A DNA stretch of 64,000 bases from Actinobacillus sp. GY-402. GTDB lineage: Bacteria > Pseudomonadota > Gammaproteobacteria > Enterobacterales > Pasteurellaceae. Below are positions 10,250 through 20,583 of the stretch, piece after piece. The notes under the pieces are model-generated. The model was not told the DNA's origin. It made no database searches and saw only the letters and a program-made list of their open reading frames with translations. Every line of letters starts with the position of its first letter. The first letter of the stretch is position 1. The translations under genes were made by a program, and so were the position numbers. The stretch covers positions 806,001 through 870,000 of the forward strand of contig NZ_CP062137.1 in the NCBI RefSeq assembly GCF_014843355.1, in the 5' to 3' direction.

Positions 10250-10323
10250 AATCAGCGGCGTATGGACAAATTATTAATTTAATCGGCGTATCTCACGACA
10301 CGCCGTCGATTTTAAGTACGGAA

Positions 10324-11169
10324 CTAACCGAAATGTTCCAATCCGTACTGATATAAAGCATTTTTCTTGTAACCGTATAGTTCCGCTACAATTGCCGCCG
10401 CTTTTTTTAGCGGTAATTCCCGGCTGATTAACTGCAGCGCTTTTAATGCCTGCCCGTCGAATTCAATATTTTCCGATTTTGGTTTTCCCTCAATAATCAG
10501 TACCATTTCGCCTTTGGTTCGATTGGGATCTTCACCGAGCCATTGACGTAACCGACTTATTATGTCCCCGGAAATAGTTTCCCAGGTTTTCGTAATTTCA
10601 CGCGCCAATACGGCATAACGTTCCCCGCCGAATACAAATTCTACGTCTTCTAACGTTTCTAAAATGCGATGTGTGCTTTCATAGAAAATCAAGGTTCGGG
10701 ATTCTTCCGCCAGGTTTTGTAGTTTATCTCGGCGCGCTTTCGATTTTGCCGGTAAAAAACCTTCAAAACAAAAACGATCCGAAGCAATGCCTGACGCGCA
10801 TAATGCCGTAATTGCCGCGCAGGCGCCGGGTAACGGTACGACCCGGATACCGGCCTGCCGACATTGACGCACCACATGAAATCCGGGATCGCTGATTAAC
10901 GGCGTGCCTGCGTCTGAAATCAAGGCAATGTGAACTCCTTGCTGTAATTTTTCCACCAATAACGCCGCTTTTTGTTGTTCGTTATGATCGTGTAAGGCAA
11001 AAAACGGTTTTTTTATACCGTAATGACTTAATAATAAACCGCTGTGGCGCGTATCTTCCGCCGCAATTAGGTCCACTTGGGCAAAAACGTCCAGTGCGCG
11101 CCGGGTAATATCTTGTAAATTCCCGATAGGGGTGGCGACAATATATAAAATCCCTGATGAATTATGCAT
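10324..11169 (-). CDS. rsmI: 16S rRNA (cytidine1402-2'-O)-methyltransferase RsmI
   Basis: RsmI adds the 2'-O-methyl group of C1402 in the ribosomal P site using SAM. It has 281 residues with the tetrapyrrole-methylase-like fold. The N-terminal glycine loop [13 protein letters not shown] (residues 6-18) and the later [14 protein letters not shown] segment are family hallmarks. It is divergent from lpoA with a 77-base gap, the arrangement seen in E. coli and H. influenzae. Confidence 0.95.
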   Translation of the reverse strand: MHNSSGILYIVATPIGNLQDITRRALDVFAQVDLIAAEDTRHSGLLLSHYGIKKPFFALHDHNEQQKAALLVEKLQQGVHIALISDAGTPLISDPGFHVVRQCRQAGIRVVPLPGACAAITALCASGIASDRFCFEGFLPAKSKARRDKLQNLAEESRTLIFYESTHRILETLEDVEFVFGGERYAVLAREITKTWETISGDIISRLRQWLGEDPNRTKGEMVLIIEGKPKSENIEFDGQALKALQLISRELPLKKAAAIVAELYGYKKNALYQYGLEHFG

Positions 11170-11246
11170 TTTCTCTCTTCTTTTATTTGATTTTAATCGG
11201 TGGGCGAAGTAAGATCCGAGTAATTTTTACGACTGACGGAGTTATT

Positions 11247-12971
11247 ATGTCTATTCTATTACAAGGCGCGAAATTTAAGAAACGTTTAATGCCGCTTTTA
11301 TTTCCGATGATGCTGGCCGGCTGTACAAATTTCTTCGGTAGCAGCTTTACTAACGTTTTAAAAAACGACGCCAATGCCAGTTCCGATTTTTATATGAATA
11401 AAATTGAACAAACTCAGGAAATTGAAGACAAACAGACTTATACATTGTTAGCCGCCCGCGTCATGGTGACTGAAAATAAGGTACCTCAGGCCGAAGCGTT
11501 ATTGGCCGAGTTAAAAGATTTGACACCGGAACAACAGCTGGATAAATCAATCGTTGAGGCCCATATTTCAGCGATTAAAAATAAAAATTCACTTGCCGCC
11601 GAGCAGTTGAAAGCCATTGATTTGACCAAGCTTAGTGCGTCACAAAAATCTCGTTATTATGAAGTGGCGGCGCGTATAGCGGAAAATAAACGTGAAATTA
11701 TTGAAGCCGTAAAAGCCCGTATTCAGAAAGATTACAATTTAACCGACGTTCAAAGAAAACAGGAAAATATTGACCGCACTTGGGCGTTATTGCGTTCCGC
11801 CAATAAAGGTACGATTAACAATACGTCCGCCAAGGGTAACGTAGCGTTAGCGGGTTGGTTGGCTTTAGCAAAAGCATATAACGATAACATGAGTCAACCG
11901 GCGCAATTAAACAAAGCTTTAGAAGACTGGAAAGCGTCTTATCCGAATCATAGCGCCGCTTATATGTTGCCGACCGAACTTAGAAGCGTATCGAATTTTC
12001 AACAAACCCAATTAAACAAAGTAACTTTATTGTTGCCGTTAAGCGGTGACGCCAGTTTAATTGGTAGTACGGTTAAAGCCGGGTTTGACGATTCGCGCGG
12101 CGCTGATACCAGCATGCAGGTAGAGACTATCGATACTATCGCAACACCGATACAGGATGCCTTGTCTCAAGCTAAACAAGGAGGCTCGTCCGCAATCGTC
12201 GGTCCGTTATTAAAACCTAATGTGGATGCGGTTATTAACAATGCTAGTGCGGTGCAAGGTATGGACGTATTGGCATTAAATTCGACTCATAACAGCCGTG
12301 CGATTAACCAAATGTGCTATTACGGTTTATCACCGGAAGACGAAGCGGAATCCGCAGCGGATAAAATGTGGAACGATAATATTCGCGAACCGTTAGTGCT
12401 GGTTCCTCAGTCTGATCTGGGACAGCGTACGGCTTCCGCCTTTAATGTACGCTGGCAACAACTTGCCGCAACGGATGCCAATATCGTGTTCTTCAGATCA
12501 ACCGATGACGTTTCCGTTGCTTTACAAAGTGGGGCGGCTCAAGCGGCAAAAGCCGTATATGTGGTCGCTACAGACAGTGAATTGGTGGACATTAAATCAA
12601 CCATTGATAATGCCAACAAAGATTTGCAGATTTATGCCAGCTCGCGTAGCAATACATCCAACAGTACGCCGGAATATCGTTTACAAATGAACGGTGTGAA
12701 ATTTAGCGACATTCCGTTCTTTAAAGAATCGGATTCAAGCCAATATCAAAAAATCTTACAAGCCACCAATGGTGATTACAGTCTGATGCGTTTGTATGCA
12801 ATGGGTGCGGATGCTTGGTTATTAATCAACAAATTCAATGAATTACGCCAAGTTCCGGGATATTCCGTCAGTGGTTTAACCGGTACCTTGAGTGCAGGTC
12901 CGAATTGCAATATCGAACGTAGCATGACGTGGTATCAATACCAGGATGGCAACGTTGTACCGTTAAATTAA
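11247..12971 (+). CDS. lpoA: penicillin-binding protein activator LpoA (outer-membrane lipoprotein)
   Basis: LpoA reaches from the outer membrane to stimulate PBP1A in peptidoglycan synthesis. From the ATG at 11247 it has 574 residues, like the H. influenzae protein. The lipobox LAGC ends at Cys26. An N-terminal helical TPR-like domain is followed by a periplasmic-binding-protein-like C-terminal domain. An upstream in-frame ATG at 11157 would put 30 extra residues before the signal peptide and overlap rsmI, so it was rejected. A USS lies inside the gene (11773-11781). yraN follows after four bases, so the genes are probably one operon with diaA. Confidence 0.95.
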   Translation: MSILLQGAKFKKRLMPLLFPMMLAGCTNFFGSSFTNVLKNDANASSDFYMNKIEQTQEIEDKQTYTLLAARVMVTENKVPQAEALLAELKDLTPEQQLDKSIVEAHISAIKNKNSLAAEQLKAIDLTKLSASQKSRYYEVAARIAENKREIIEAVKARIQKDYNLTDVQRKQENIDRTWALLRSANKGTINNTSAKGNVALAGWLALAKAYNDNMSQPAQLNKALEDWKASYPNHSAAYMLPTELRSVSNFQQTQLNKVTLLLPLSGDASLIGSTVKAGFDDSRGADTSMQVETIDTIATPIQDALSQAKQGGSSAIVGPLLKPNVDAVINNASAVQGMDVLALNSTHNSRAINQMCYYGLSPEDEAESAADKMWNDNIREPLVLVPQSDLGQRTASAFNVRWQQLAATDANIVFFRSTDDVSVALQSGAAQAAKAVYVVATDSELVDIKSTIDNANKDLQIYASSRSNTSNSTPEYRLQMNGVKFSDIPFFKESDSSQYQKILQATNGDYSLMRLYAMGADAWLLINKFNELRQVPGYSVSGLTGTLSAGPNCNIERSMTWYQYQDGNVVPLN

Positions 12972-12975
12972 TCAG

Positions 12976-13335
12976 ATGTTTAAAACTACCCGTGAAAAAG
13001 GGGCGAGCTTTGAGCAACAAGCTCGCCTTTTTTTAGAACAACAAGGTTTGCGTTTTATTGCTGCCAATCAGCATTTTAAATGTGGCGAATTAGATCTTAT
13101 TATGGCTGACGGCGAAACCTATGTCTTTGTGGAAGTCCGTCAGCGTAAAAGCGCATTATTCGGTTCCGCCGTGGAAAGCGTGGATTGGCGCAAACAGCAA
13201 AAATGGTTAGATGCCGCCAGTATGTGGTTGGCTCAATTGAATTTGAGTCTGGAAGATGCCGATTGTCGTTTCGATTTGGTTGCTTTCGGTCGCACTGTCG
13301 CCGATATTGAATGGATTCCCAATTTTTTAGATTAA
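12976..13335 (+). CDS. yraN: YraN/UPF0102 family endonuclease-like protein
   Basis: This 119-residue protein belongs to UPF0102, which has a PD-(D/E)xK nuclease-like fold related to Holliday-junction resolvases. The pattern GELDLIM (residues 36-42) followed by FVEVRQRK supplies the typical acidic residues and lysine. Its biological role is not established. It lies between lpoA and diaA, four bases from each, as in E. coli. Confidence 0.93.
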   Translation: MFKTTREKGASFEQQARLFLEQQGLRFIAANQHFKCGELDLIMADGETYVFVEVRQRKSALFGSAVESVDWRKQQKWLDAASMWLAQLNLSLEDADCRFDLVAFGRTVADIEWIPNFLD

Positions 13336-13339
13336 TATC

Positions 13340-13924
13340 ATGTTAGAAAAAATTAAGGCGTTGTACGCCGATAGTATTCAAACGCAAATTTCCGCCTCTG
13401 ACGCTTTACCGGTTTCAATTCAAAAAGCCGTCAATTTACTGGTTTCTTCTTTATTGCGCGGGAATAAAATTATTGTGTGCGGGCACGGACGATCTTATGC
13501 CAATGCGCAGCTCTTAGTCGCCAATCTGCTTAATCGTTATGAAATGGAACGCCCGAGTTTTCCTTCGGTATTATTGAGTTTGGATAGTGCGGTCGGTTCC
13601 GCTATCGTTTTGGATAACCAGCTTACCACTCTTTATCAGCGTCAATTTAATGCCGTAGCCCAACAAGGCGATGTGCTGATTGTGCTTTCACCTGACGGCA
13701 ATGAAGACGTTATTTTAGATGTGATGGATTGTGCCTCGACCAAAGATGTGGCAATCATCGCGCTAACCGGGATGAATAACGGTTATTTTCAGGGATTGTT
13801 AAGCGAAAACGATGTGGAAATTCAGGTACCGGCACAAAAAGAAAGCCGAATTCTGGAAAGTCATCTTTTCATTATTAATGCGTTATGCGAGTTAATTGAT
13901 TATTCATTATTTAATCAAAATTAA
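13340..13924 (+). CDS. diaA: DnaA initiator-associating protein DiaA (SIS domain)
   Basis: This SIS-domain protein has 194 residues (E. coli DiaA 196). In E. coli DiaA forms a tetramer that binds several DnaA molecules and promotes timely initiation at oriC. The sugar-isomerase-like segment GNKIIVCGHGRSYANAQ and the later VLIVLSPDGNE fit SIS proteins. It is a relative of phosphoheptose isomerase GmhA, but the lpoA-yraN context favours DiaA. In E. coli and H. influenzae the next gene is dolP (yraP). Here it is absent and rlmE follows. Confidence 0.88.
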   Translation: MLEKIKALYADSIQTQISASDALPVSIQKAVNLLVSSLLRGNKIIVCGHGRSYANAQLLVANLLNRYEMERPSFPSVLLSLDSAVGSAIVLDNQLTTLYQRQFNAVAQQGDVLIVLSPDGNEDVILDVMDCASTKDVAIIALTGMNNGYFQGLLSENDVEIQVPAQKESRILESHLFIINALCELIDYSLFNQN

Positions 13925-14004
13925 CTAAAAATTGACCGCACTTGAAATTTTGGGTATTCATCCCTATTTAGCAACTAATCATTTTAAAATTTGCAGATTA
14001 CTTT

Positions 14005-14631
14005 ATGGGAAGAAAACGTTCGGCGAGTTCGAGCCGTTGGTTAAACGAACATTTTAAAGATCCTTTTGTCCAAAAAGCGCATAAACAAAAACTGCGTTCA
14101 CGAGCTTACTTTAAACTGGATGAAATTCAACATACGGATCGTTTGTTCAAACCGGGGATGACGGTGGTCGATCTTGGCGCCGCACCGGGTGGCTGGTCGC
14201 AATATGCCGTTACTCAAATAGGTTCAAAAGGAAAGATTATTGCCTGCGACATTTTAGAAATGGATCCGATTGTGGGTGTGGATTTTCTGCAAGGTGATTT
14301 CCGCGATGAAAACGTGCTTGCCGCTTTGCTGGAACGTGTTGGTGAAGCAAAAGTCGATGTCGTGATGTCAGACATGGCCCCAAACTTCAGTGGCATGCCT
14401 TCGGTAGATATTCCGCGAGCTATGTATTTGGTCGAATTGGCTTTGGATATGTGTAAACAGGTTCTCGCCGAGAACGGCAGTTTTGTGGTAAAAGTCTTTC
14501 AGGGGGAAGGATTTGATGAATATTTGCGTGAAATCCGCTCTCTGTTTAAAGTTGTGAAAGTGCGGAAACCGGAAGCGTCCCGCGGACGTTCCCGAGAAGT
14601 CTATATAGTGGCAACAGGTTATAAATATTAA
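14005..14631 (+). CDS. rlmE: 23S rRNA (uridine2552-2'-O)-methyltransferase RlmE (FtsJ)
   Basis: RlmE methylates U2552 in the A loop of 23S rRNA, a late step in 50S assembly. It has 208 residues (E. coli 209). The SAM-binding motif [12 protein letters not shown] and the catalytic K-D-K set, including the Asp of SDMAPNFSG and the Lys of FVVKVFQG, are visible. It is followed by ftsH after 82 bases, the conserved rlmE-ftsH pair. Confidence 0.97.
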   Translation: MGRKRSASSSRWLNEHFKDPFVQKAHKQKLRSRAYFKLDEIQHTDRLFKPGMTVVDLGAAPGGWSQYAVTQIGSKGKIIACDILEMDPIVGVDFLQGDFRDENVLAALLERVGEAKVDVVMSDMAPNFSGMPSVDIPRAMYLVELALDMCKQVLAENGSFVVKVFQGEGFDEYLREIRSLFKVVKVRKPEASRGRSREVYIVATGYKY

Positions 14632-14713
14632 TTATTACATTGATTATTTTATTCCTTGCCTAAATTCGTGTAAGCTATTAACAAATTTTTAACTAACTAT
14701 ATGGGGTAAAACC

Positions 14714-16654
14714 TTGAACGATATGGTCAAAAACCTTGTCCTGTGGGTTGTTGTCGCCGTGATTATGATGACAGCATACCAAGGATTTAACTCGGATTCG
14801 AGTAATCGGATTGATTACACGACATTTATGACGGATGTGGAAAACCAGCAGGTTTCCCAAACCAAATTTAATGAAATCGGTGAAATTTTTGTTACCAAAA
14901 AAGACGGTTCCAAATATACCACCGTATTACCGACACCGTTAGAAGATCGTCAATTGCTCAACGATTTATTAAAACAAAAAGTAAAAGTAGACGGCGCATT
15001 ACCTGAACAACGCGGTTTCTTGTCACAGTTGTTTATTTCCTGGTTCCCGATGTTGTTCCTTGTCGGGGTATGGTTCTTCTTTATGCGTCAAATGCAGGGC
15101 GGGGGCGGCAAAGCAATGAGCTTTGGGAAAAGCCGTGCAAAAATGTTAACCAAGGACCAAATTAAAGTTACTTTTGCCGATGTTGCCGGTTGCGATGAAG
15201 CAAAAGAGGAAGTAGGTGAAATTGTTGAATTTTTACGGGATCCGGGTAAATTTCAGAAATTAGGCGGTAAAATTCCGAAAGGTATTTTGATGGTCGGTCC
15301 TCCGGGAACGGGTAAAACCTTAATTGCCAAAGCCATTGCCGGTGAAGCTAAAGTGCCGTTTTTCACGATTTCCGGTTCAGATTTTGTTGAAATGTTCGTC
15401 GGTGTAGGGGCTTCCCGTGTACGCGATATGTTCGAACAGGCCAAGAAAAATGCACCTTGTTTAATTTTTATCGATGAAATCGATGCCGTCGGTCGTCAAC
15501 GGGGAGCCGGTTTAGGCGGCGGACATGATGAGCGCGAACAAACTTTAAACCAAATGCTGGTTGAAATGGACGGTTTTGAAGGTAAAGAAGGCGTTATTGT
15601 GATTGCGGCGACCAACCGTCCGGACGTTTTGGATCCCGCATTAACGCGCCCGGGGCGTTTCGACCGTCAGGTGACCGTGGGTTTACCGGATGTACGCGGC
15701 CGCGAACAAATTTTAAAAGTACACATGCGTAAAGTACCGATTGGCGATGATGTCGATGCTATGACATTAGCGCGCGGCACGCCGGGTTATTCCGGTGCGG
15801 ATTTGGCGAACCTGGTGAACGAAGCCGCATTATTTGCGGCACGTACAAATAAACGTGTCGTTACCATGCTGGAATTTGAAAAAGCCAAAGATAAAATCAA
15901 CATGGGACCTGAACGTCGTTCAATGATTATGACGGACAAGCAAAAAGAAAGTACGGCGTATCATGAAGCGGGCCACGCTATTGTAGGTTATCTCGTACCG
16001 GAACATGATCCGGTGCATAAAGTCACGATTATTCCGCGCGGACGAGCTTTAGGCGTAACTTTCTTTTTACCGGAAGGTGACCAAATCAGTATCAGCCAAA
16101 AGCAACTGGAAAGTAAGCTTTCGACTTTGTATGCGGGTCGCCTGGCGGAAGAATTAATTTACGGTGAAGAAAATATTTCCACCGGTGCGTCAAATGACAT
16201 TAAAGTGGCAACTAATATCGCACGTAATATGGTGACTCAGTGGGGCTTCTCCGACAAGCTTGGTCCGATTCTTTATGCCGAAGATGAAGGCGAGGTGTTT
16301 TTAGGTCGTTCCATGGCAAAAGCCAAACACATGTCCGATGAAACCGCGCATGTGATTGACGAAGAAGTCCGCGCCGTGGTGACGCGCAACTATGAACGCG
16401 CAAGACAGCTGTTAATTGATAATATGGATATTCTTCATGCGATGAAAGATGCGCTGGTGAAGTATGAAACCATCGAAGAAGAGCAGATTAAACAATTAAT
16501 GAACCGTAAACCGGTTACGCCGCCGGAGGGTTGGAACGAATCTTCTCGCAATCCTCACGCGACCGAAGCGGAAACGGAAGATCATAATGCTGAAAGTGCG
16601 GTCAAAAAAAGCGATGAATTTGAGAATTCGGATTCAGACAACAAATCGGCATAA
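14714..16654 (+). CDS. ftsH: ATP-dependent zinc metalloprotease FtsH
   Basis: FtsH is the membrane-anchored AAA+ protease that degrades unassembled membrane proteins and short-lived regulators. It has 646 residues: two N-terminal membrane segments (about residues 5-24 and 100-122) flanking a periplasmic domain, then the Walker A motif GPPGTGKT, Walker B IFIDEIDA and the zinc site HEAGH. The start appears to be TTG at 14714, with GGGG seven bases before it. The next in-frame ATG at 14723 is sixteen bases from that site, too far. The C-terminal tail is polar and contains an in-frame USS (16594-16602). A strong terminator follows. Confidence 0.97.
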   Translation: MNDMVKNLVLWVVVAVIMMTAYQGFNSDSSNRIDYTTFMTDVENQQVSQTKFNEIGEIFVTKKDGSKYTTVLPTPLEDRQLLNDLLKQKVKVDGALPEQRGFLSQLFISWFPMLFLVGVWFFFMRQMQGGGGKAMSFGKSRAKMLTKDQIKVTFADVAGCDEAKEEVGEIVEFLRDPGKFQKLGGKIPKGILMVGPPGTGKTLIAKAIAGEAKVPFFTISGSDFVEMFVGVGASRVRDMFEQAKKNAPCLIFIDEIDAVGRQRGAGLGGGHDEREQTLNQMLVEMDGFEGKEGVIVIAATNRPDVLDPALTRPGRFDRQVTVGLPDVRGREQILKVHMRKVPIGDDVDAMTLARGTPGYSGADLANLVNEAALFAARTNKRVVTMLEFEKAKDKINMGPERRSMIMTDKQKESTAYHEAGHAIVGYLVPEHDPVHKVTIIPRGRALGVTFFLPEGDQISISQKQLESKLSTLYAGRLAEELIYGEENISTGASNDIKVATNIARNMVTQWGFSDKLGPILYAEDEGEVFLGRSMAKAKHMSDETAHVIDEEVRAVVTRNYERARQLLIDNMDILHAMKDALVKYETIEEEQIKQLMNRKPVTPPEGWNESSRNPHATEAETEDHNAESAVKKSDEFENSDSDNKSA

Positions 16655-16679
16655 ATAAGAAACGACAGGATAAATCAGA

Positions 16680-16705
16680 AAGGGAGTGAAAGCTCCCTTC
16701 TTTTT
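16680..16705 (+). terminator. terminator after ftsH
   Basis: AAGGGAG pairs with CTCCCTT around a six-base loop and is followed by CTTTTT. Confidence 0.88.
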
Positions 16706-16753
16706 CGCTATAATCACGCCGATTTTATAATTGAAAAGAATTTAGGATTATTT

Positions 16754-17050
16754 ATGATATTAACAACCAAACAAAAACAATACCTGAAAGGCTTGGCGCA
16801 TCATTTGAATCCGGTCGTCATGCTGGGTGGCAACGGGTTAACGGAAGGCGTGTTGGCGGAAATCGACAATGCGTTAAATCACCACGAATTAATTAAAGTG
16901 AAAGTGGCGGGCGCGGATCGCGATACAAAACAGTTGATTATTAATGCGATTGTACGTGAGACTCATGCGGCAGAGGTGCAAACTATCGGGCATGTTCTGG
17001 TGCTTTATCGTCCGAGTGATGAACCTAAAATTCTATTGCCTCGTAAATAA
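16754..17050 (+). CDS. yhbY: ribosome assembly RNA-binding protein YhbY (CRM domain)
   Basis: This is a 98-residue single CRS1-YhbY (CRM) domain that binds pre-50S particles. The family pattern LKGLAHHLNPVVMLG then GLTEGVL near residues 11-35 is clear, and the C-terminal half carries the beta strands. It converges on greA with a shared bidirectional terminator. In E. coli yhbY, greA, dacB, rlmE and ftsH are also neighbours, though in a different order. Confidence 0.95.
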   Translation: MILTTKQKQYLKGLAHHLNPVVMLGGNGLTEGVLAEIDNALNHHELIKVKVAGADRDTKQLIINAIVRETHAAEVQTIGHVLVLYRPSDEPKILLPRK

Positions 17051-17064
17051 TTCAATTCATATAA

Positions 17065-17100
17065 ATCAAAACGGCGAGTATTTTTACTCGCCGTTTTGAT
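17065..17100. terminator. bidirectional terminator between yhbY and greA
   Basis: A perfect 16-pair stem around a four-base T loop, flanked by A and T runs, serves both convergent genes. It reaches the last base of the greA stop codon. Confidence 0.92.
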
Positions 17101-17576
17101 TAAATATAATTCACCTCAATAATATCGAATTCTACCGTACCGCCCGGGGTTACAATGTTCACCGTATCGTCCACTTCTTTACCGACCAAACCGCGTGCAA
17201 TGGGTGAATTCACCGAAATTAAACCGGCTTTGATATCGGCTTCGTCATCGCCGACGATTCGGTAGGTTACTTCCTCATCCGTATCCACATTCACTAACAC
17301 TACGGTGGAACCGAAAATGACTTTGCCGTTATTGGGTATTTTGGTGACATCGATAATTTGACTGTTTGACAGTTTACTTTCGATTTCCTGAATACGACCT
17401 TCACAAAAACCTTGTTGCTCGCGAGCGGCGTGGTATTCGGCATTTTCTTTTAAATCGCCGTGTTCGCGGGCCTCGGCGATAGCTTTAATAATTTCAGGAC
17501 GACGAGTATTCTTCAAAAAGTTCAATTCTTCACGTAATTGTTCCGCACCGCGGACAGTCATGGGAATTTGTTTCAT
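17100..17576 (-). CDS. greA: transcription elongation factor GreA
   Basis: GreA rescues backtracked RNA polymerase by stimulating transcript cleavage. It has 158 residues, the E. coli length, with an N-terminal coiled coil (about residues 10-75) whose tip holds acidic residues near [13 protein letters not shown], and a C-terminal FKBP-like domain. The start MKQIPMT at 17576 is chosen because it aligns with E. coli and removes an implausible 14-residue extension. It is divergent from dacB. Confidence 0.97.
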   Translation of the reverse strand: MKQIPMTVRGAEQLREELNFLKNTRRPEIIKAIAEAREHGDLKENAEYHAAREQQGFCEGRIQEIESKLSNSQIIDVTKIPNNGKVIFGSTVVLVNVDTDEEVTYRIVGDDEADIKAGLISVNSPIARGLVGKEVDDTVNIVTPGGTVEFDIIEVNYI

Positions 17577-17742
17577 TGCGATTTCTTTCCTTTTTAAGGT
17601 AAAACAAAACCACGACATTGCATGACAATGCCGCAGTAGATCAAAATAATAAGATGAAATTGAGAAAATTTATTTACTCAATTTGATTCGGGGTCTATTA
17701 TTGTTCGCCTGAAAAAAAATAGCAACAGTCTCCTTTTTGAAT

Positions 17743-19170
17743 ATGTTTGGTTTTACAAAAAAATTTCTTATTTCAACACTCTTCTTTATCGGTACGGCCT
17801 CAGCCCAAGTGGATGTGCAAGCGTTAAGCAAGGAACTGCCGCAAGGCGCCAGTTTAGGATTTGTGGCCAAGAATCTGCACAGCGGCGAAATTATTGCGGA
17901 TTACAACGCATCGACCTTTATGTTGCCCGCAAGCACTCAAAAGACCTTCACCGCCTTGGCGGCGAAACTGGTTTTGGGCGACCAATTCCAATTCACCACC
18001 AGTTTACTTAGCAACAGCGAAGTTCAAAACGCTGCCTTGACGGGCGATTTAATTGTGAAATTTACCGGTGATCCGGATTTAACCACAGGACAACTTTACA
18101 ATTTATTAGCTCAGCTGAAAAAACACAATATCAATAAAATTAATGGCGATTTGATTTTGGATACATCGGTATTTGCCAGCCACGATCGCGGTTCCGGTTG
18201 GATCTGGAACGATTTGGTCATGTGTTTTAATTCTCCGCCTGCCGCTGCGAATTTGGATAACAACTGCTTTTACGTGGATTTAGATGCAAATCAGCCTGTG
18301 GGTGAGAATGTTAAATTCAATGTGCCGTCGCAGTATCCGATTCAGGTATTCGGACAGGTTAAAGTGGTCAATGCCAACGAAGCGCCTTATTGCCAGCTAG
18401 ACGCTGTCGTGCATGATAATAACCGTTATCAGATAAAAGGCTGTATTGCCCGCCAAAGTAAACCGTTCGGGCTGAGTTTTGCGGTGCAAGATCCGGATGC
18501 TTATGCCGCCGCAATCGTGCAACGTCAATTGAAACAACTCGGTATTCAGTTTTCCGGACAGGTAAAAATACCGCACCAGCCGCAAACCGGTACGGTTTTG
18601 GCGCAACATCTGTCTAAACCTTTACCGGATTTGTTGAAAAAAATGATGAAGAAATCCGATAACCAAATTGCGGATGCGTTATTTCGTACTGCGGCGTATG
18701 AAACTTTTAAACGTCCGGCCTCTTTCCAATTAGGCGCCATGGCGTTGAAACGCGTGTTATCCGGTCAGGCAGGTATTAATTTCGGTCATTCCATTGTGGC
18801 GGACGGTTCCGGTTTATCCCGTCACAATCTGATTGATCCCAATACGATGCTGCAGGCTTTAGAATATATGGCAAAAAACGAGGATAAGTTGCATTTGCTG
18901 GAAACGTTTCCTATTGCCGGCGTAGACGGAACAATCAGCGGGCGCGGCGGTCTCATTCAGGCGCCGTTAGTCAAAAACGTGCTGGCGAAAACCGGTTCGT
19001 TGAAAGGCGTGTATAATCTGGCGGGATTTATGACCAATGCACGGGGTGAGAAAATTGCTTTTGTTCAGTTTATTAACGGTTATTCTACCGGCGAATTGGA
19101 AAATAAAACCAAACGCGCACCACTCGTCAGTTTTGAGAACAAACTTTACAACGCGCTTTACGCCGAATAA
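17743..19170 (+). CDS. dacB: D-alanyl-D-alanine carboxypeptidase/endopeptidase DacB (PBP4)
   Basis: DacB is a periplasmic class C penicillin-binding protein that trims and cuts peptidoglycan crosslinks. It has 475 residues: a signal peptide cleaved near residue 21 (ASA-Q), active-site Ser64-T-Q-Lys67, the SDN motif, and KTGS near the C-terminus. The ATG at 17743 is preferred over a TTG two codons earlier, though neither has a good ribosome site. It is divergent from greA and followed by a USS-based terminator. Confidence 0.95.
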   Translation: MFGFTKKFLISTLFFIGTASAQVDVQALSKELPQGASLGFVAKNLHSGEIIADYNASTFMLPASTQKTFTALAAKLVLGDQFQFTTSLLSNSEVQNAALTGDLIVKFTGDPDLTTGQLYNLLAQLKKHNINKINGDLILDTSVFASHDRGSGWIWNDLVMCFNSPPAAANLDNNCFYVDLDANQPVGENVKFNVPSQYPIQVFGQVKVVNANEAPYCQLDAVVHDNNRYQIKGCIARQSKPFGLSFAVQDPDAYAAAIVQRQLKQLGIQFSGQVKIPHQPQTGTVLAQHLSKPLPDLLKKMMKKSDNQIADALFRTAAYETFKRPASFQLGAMALKRVLSGQAGINFGHSIVADGSGLSRHNLIDPNTMLQALEYMAKNEDKLHLLETFPIAGVDGTISGRGGLIQAPLVKNVLAKTGSLKGVYNLAGFMTNARGEKIAFVQFINGYSTGELENKTKRAPLVSFENKLYNALYAE

Positions 19171-19201
19171 CCGATAACGCTGAAATAGCGGCGTCACCGA
19201 T

Positions 19202-19233
19202 AAAAGTGCGGTCGATTTTGACCGCATTTTTTT
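19202..19233 (+). terminator. USS-based terminator after dacB
   Basis: TGCGGTC pairs with GACCGCA around a GATTTT loop, followed by seven T residues. Only the left arm is a full USS. Confidence 0.75.
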
Positions 19234-19251
19234 ATTGTTTATTTATCTGGG

Positions 19252-19524
19252 TCAACGGTAATAGATATCCCGACGTTCCCGTTCTTCCCGCTCGGAGCGA
19301 CGTTCGGCTTTATGCACTTGCTCATTCGCCCGACGTCTTGCCTCCGCGGCGCGTCGTTCCGGACCGTAGTAATCTCTGCGGGAATCTCTGTCTCGCGGAT
19401 CATAATGTCTGTCATAACGCTCCCGTTCATGATATCCGTCACCATAATAACCGCCGTCTATGATACAGGCGGTTAGCGACAAGGTTGAAACCGAAAGTGC
19501 GGTCAAAAAAAGTAATTTTTTCAT
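19252..19524 (-). CDS. small Arg/Glu/Tyr-rich lipoprotein, function unknown
   Basis: I do not recognise a family. The 90-residue product has a clear lipoprotein signal with lipobox LTAC ending at Cys20. It then has a glycine/tyrosine segment and a long, almost fully charged tail rich in Arg, Glu, Asp and Tyr that may be helical or disordered. Residue +2 after Cys is Ile, not Asp, which favours the outer membrane under E. coli sorting rules. A USS (19495-19503) encodes part of the signal peptide. It stands alone between dacB and lysO. A role in envelope structure is only a guess. Confidence 0.7.
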   Translation of the reverse strand: MKKLLFLTALSVSTLSLTACIIDGGYYGDGYHERERYDRHYDPRDRDSRRDYYGPERRAAEARRRANEQVHKAERRSEREERERRDIYYR

Positions 19525-19619
19525 AATGTTACCCCTGAAATAAAAATCATGTAGGCGAAAAACTTTCCTCCTACGTTGCTATTAGACTAAAAAGAATTTA
19601 AAAAATTCTGAAGCGGTTT

Positions 19620-20528
19620 TTATAACGGAATAGCAGTGAAAAATACCAATAAAATCGGCGGCGCAATATTGGTGACGAAACCAAAACTAATGGCCAACGG
19701 CACCACCTCTAATCCGCCCGAACGCTGAATGACGGGCAGAGTACAATCTAACGCGGTTGCGCCCGCCAACCCCACTGCGGTAGAACGGTAATGATACATA
19801 AAAAAAGGAATCATAAAGAGGCTGAAAATTTCCCGGCTGAGATCGTTAAAAAAAGCGATACTGCCGAAAATCGGCCCCCAAGCATCGTTGATCACTACGC
19901 TCGACAAGGAATACCAGCCTAAGCCCGAGGAAATGGCCAGTCCCTGCGTAATTGGCAGTTGCAACCAGAATGCGGCGATCACACCGCCGCATAAAGACGT
20001 GGCAATCATAATGACGCCGGTGTAAATGCCTCGTTTATTGAACAGCACTTCCTTTAATGAAATTCCGTTATTGCGTAATTGAATACCGACGAAAAAAATG
20101 AGCAATACGAGCACATAAGTGCCGGCTCCTAAGGGCAGGACAAAAAGGGTTTTCCCAAAAAATCCCGCCATAAAACCGATGATCACCATGGCGCATAGTT
20201 TGGCGCTGTCCATCAGTAATTTCCAACGGGGCGGCAAGTTGCCGCCTAAATGTTTTAACGGTGCGGGCCGGCATTTATCGTAAGCGATTAACCCGATAAT
20301 ATTACAAAGCATAATATTGAACGAAAAGACTAATGCCGACCAACCGATAACGGGCAGTTTTTGCATCACGTCATCCAGCTGGCCGAGGGATACCCCCATT
20401 ACAAACAGAATAATATAGAGTAAAATCATGACGAGACGATTTATCGTTTGCAAAAACGGTCTGTTGTCGGATTTTATCAAATAACCTAAAATCATCGGCA
20501 CAAGCACGATCAATAAACCTTCAAACAT
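19620..20528 (-). CDS. lysO: L-lysine exporter LysO (YbjE family)
   Basis: This 302-residue polytopic inner-membrane protein (E. coli LysO 299) has eight to nine hydrophobic segments. LysO exports lysine and confers thialysine resistance in E. coli. The second half holds the conserved GLGWYSLSSV segment and FGSIAFFNDLSREI, which fit the family and its acidic transport residues. It is divergent from ybjD with a 55-base gap; lysO and ybjD are also near neighbours in E. coli. Confidence 0.9.
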   Translation of the reverse strand: MFEGLLIVLVPMILGYLIKSDNRPFLQTINRLVMILLYIILFVMGVSLGQLDDVMQKLPVIGWSALVFSFNIMLCNIIGLIAYDKCRPAPLKHLGGNLPPRWKLLMDSAKLCAMVIIGFMAGFFGKTLFVLPLGAGTYVLVLLIFFVGIQLRNNGISLKEVLFNKRGIYTGVIMIATSLCGGVIAAFWLQLPITQGLAISSGLGWYSLSSVVINDAWGPIFGSIAFFNDLSREIFSLFMIPFFMYHYRSTAVGLAGATALDCTLPVIQRSGGLEVVPLAISFGFVTNIAPPILLVFFTAIPL

Positions 20529-20583
20529 GGCGGAATTCCCTGTGAATTACGTTCGGAAAAGAAGGTAGTATAGCAGGAAAATT

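Noticed and set aside
11157-11246. Upstream ATG extending LpoA by 30 residues
   Set aside because: It would bury the lipoprotein signal peptide and overlap rsmI; MSILLQ at 11247 fits the family.
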